Shown piece by piece: positions 12,962-13,412 of a DNA stretch of 13,412 nt. Source of the stretch: an uncultured Candidatus Saccharibacteria bacterium (lineage in GTDB: Bacteria > Patescibacteria > Saccharimonadia > Saccharimonadales > Nanosynbacteraceae). The stretch spans positions 1 through 13,412 of the forward strand of contig CAMURE010000011.1 in the NCBI GenBank assembly GCA_947097375.1, in the 5' to 3' direction. Below the pieces are notes generated by a model. It saw nothing but the letters and a program-made list of their open reading frames with translations, made no database searches and was not told the origin of the DNA. The position numbers and the translations under genes were made by a program. How positions within the stretch are numbered: the first letter of the stretch is position 1; each line of letters starts with the position of its first letter.

Positions 12962-13412
12962 TTACGCTGTATCAGCTGCTACCCGATTTACTTCCTCTAA
13001 TGTTGTCACGCCGTCCAGCGCCTTGAGGTAACCATCTTGGCGCATCGTTATCATCCCCTGCTGAATGGCAAGCCGCTGAATCTCAGCACTGGTTGCTCGC
13101 TTGACAATCAGGTTCTGAATTTCTTCAGTGACGTCCATCACCTCGTACAAGCCGCACCGCCCCGAATAGCCCTGTGGCGTCTGTGGCATGTCACGACCCC
13201 TGACTAAAGTATAAGCGGCTTGACCAGCTAATGGCAAGGCTTTATAGCCTAAATCCTGCGAGACAGCTGGTATATCAGCCTGGGTCTTAGGTAGAAGATG
13301 ACCAACCGTTGAGTTAATTGTTTCTGTCTCGAGTGGCGATGATTGATAGGAATCATATTTTGGCGCCACCCGCCTGACCAGTCGTTGACCAATGATCGTA
13401 TTCACGGTACTA
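12962..13412 (-). CDS. pilB: T4P extension ATPase PilB, C-terminal part, cut by window end
   Basis: The last 149 or so residues of a PilB/GspE-type ATPase; the reading frame stays open to the window edge. The Val in STVNTIIGQRLVRR (a GTG codon) is not a start but part of the conserved core just before the zinc-binding region. The end has the family pattern GYSGRCGLYEVMDVTEEI and GMITMRQDGYLKALDGVTTLEEVNRV. The four cysteines that bind zinc in most PilB/GspE proteins are absent: the C-P-x-C positions read APKY after RRV and MPQT before GYSGR, separated by a longer insert. Walker motifs lie outside the window. It is the first visible gene of the pilB-pilT-pilC unit. Confidence 0.93.
   Translation of the reverse strand, partial: STVNTIIGQRLVRRVAPKYDSYQSSPLETETINSTVGHLLPKTQADIPAVSQDLGYKALPLAGQAAYTLVRGRDMPQTPQGYSGRCGLYEVMDVTEEIQNLIVKRATSAEIQRLAIQQGMITMRQDGYLKALDGVTTLEEVNRVAADTA

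Overview
The window reads as a chromosomal segment of a Candidate Phyla Radiation bacterium, most likely Candidatus Saccharibacteria (TM7). This assignment rests on protein character, not a search: a GAVSLF-type PilX-like subunit, a PilD with a long linker before its zinc ribbon, a PilB without its zinc cysteines, an enlarged nucleoside diphosphate kinase, and small compact operons. TGA acts as a normal stop (for example at the ends of the glycosyltransferase and pilD genes), which argues against the TGA=Gly code of Gracilibacteria/Absconditabacteria.

Left part (1-4982). The window opens in the 3' part of a tRNA-Val(GAC), closed by a hairpin terminator. nrdR follows on the + strand with a palindromic NrdR-box-like core just before its start codon, and its 3' end overlaps a convergent glycosyltransferase gene by 65 bp. 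Two similar minus-strand units follow. In each, an extended -10 promoter (TGCTATAAT) drives a tRNA, and an ORF for a small membrane protein begins exactly 7 nt after the encoded CCA, without a Shine-Dalgarno. An envelope gene follows at once: tRNA-Thr(CGT) > 3-TM protein > processive GT2 glycosyltransferase, and tRNA-Arg(CCT) > PH-domain membrane protein > SurA-like membrane-anchored foldase. ndk lies upstream of the second unit, separated by a hairpin that also carries the tRNA-Arg -10 box.

Middle (5068-5988). A complete XerC/D-type tyrosine recombinase is divergent from ndk and convergent with the pilus cluster.

Right part (5999-13412). A type IV pilus (T4P) locus lies on the minus strand. 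In transcription order it is pilB (C-terminal part only, cut by the window edge), pilT, pilC, a pilin, pilD, then three prepilin-like minor subunits (GspH-, PilV/GspI- and PilW/GspJ-like) and a PilX/GspK-like subunit. The pilin sits between its own near-consensus promoter and a strong terminator, so it can be expressed apart from the assembly genes. PilB would power extension, PilT retraction, PilC is the membrane platform, PilD processes the prepilins, and the four minor subunits probably form the tip that primes assembly. T4P in Saccharibacteria are reported to matter for host attachment and motility; DNA uptake is another plausible role.

No CRISPR array, insertion sequence or prophage was seen, and no gene-free stretch exceeds 300 bases. 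The points most worth following up are the paired tRNA-headed operons, the promoter inside a terminator-like hairpin, the likely leaderless starts, and the cysteine-free PilB.
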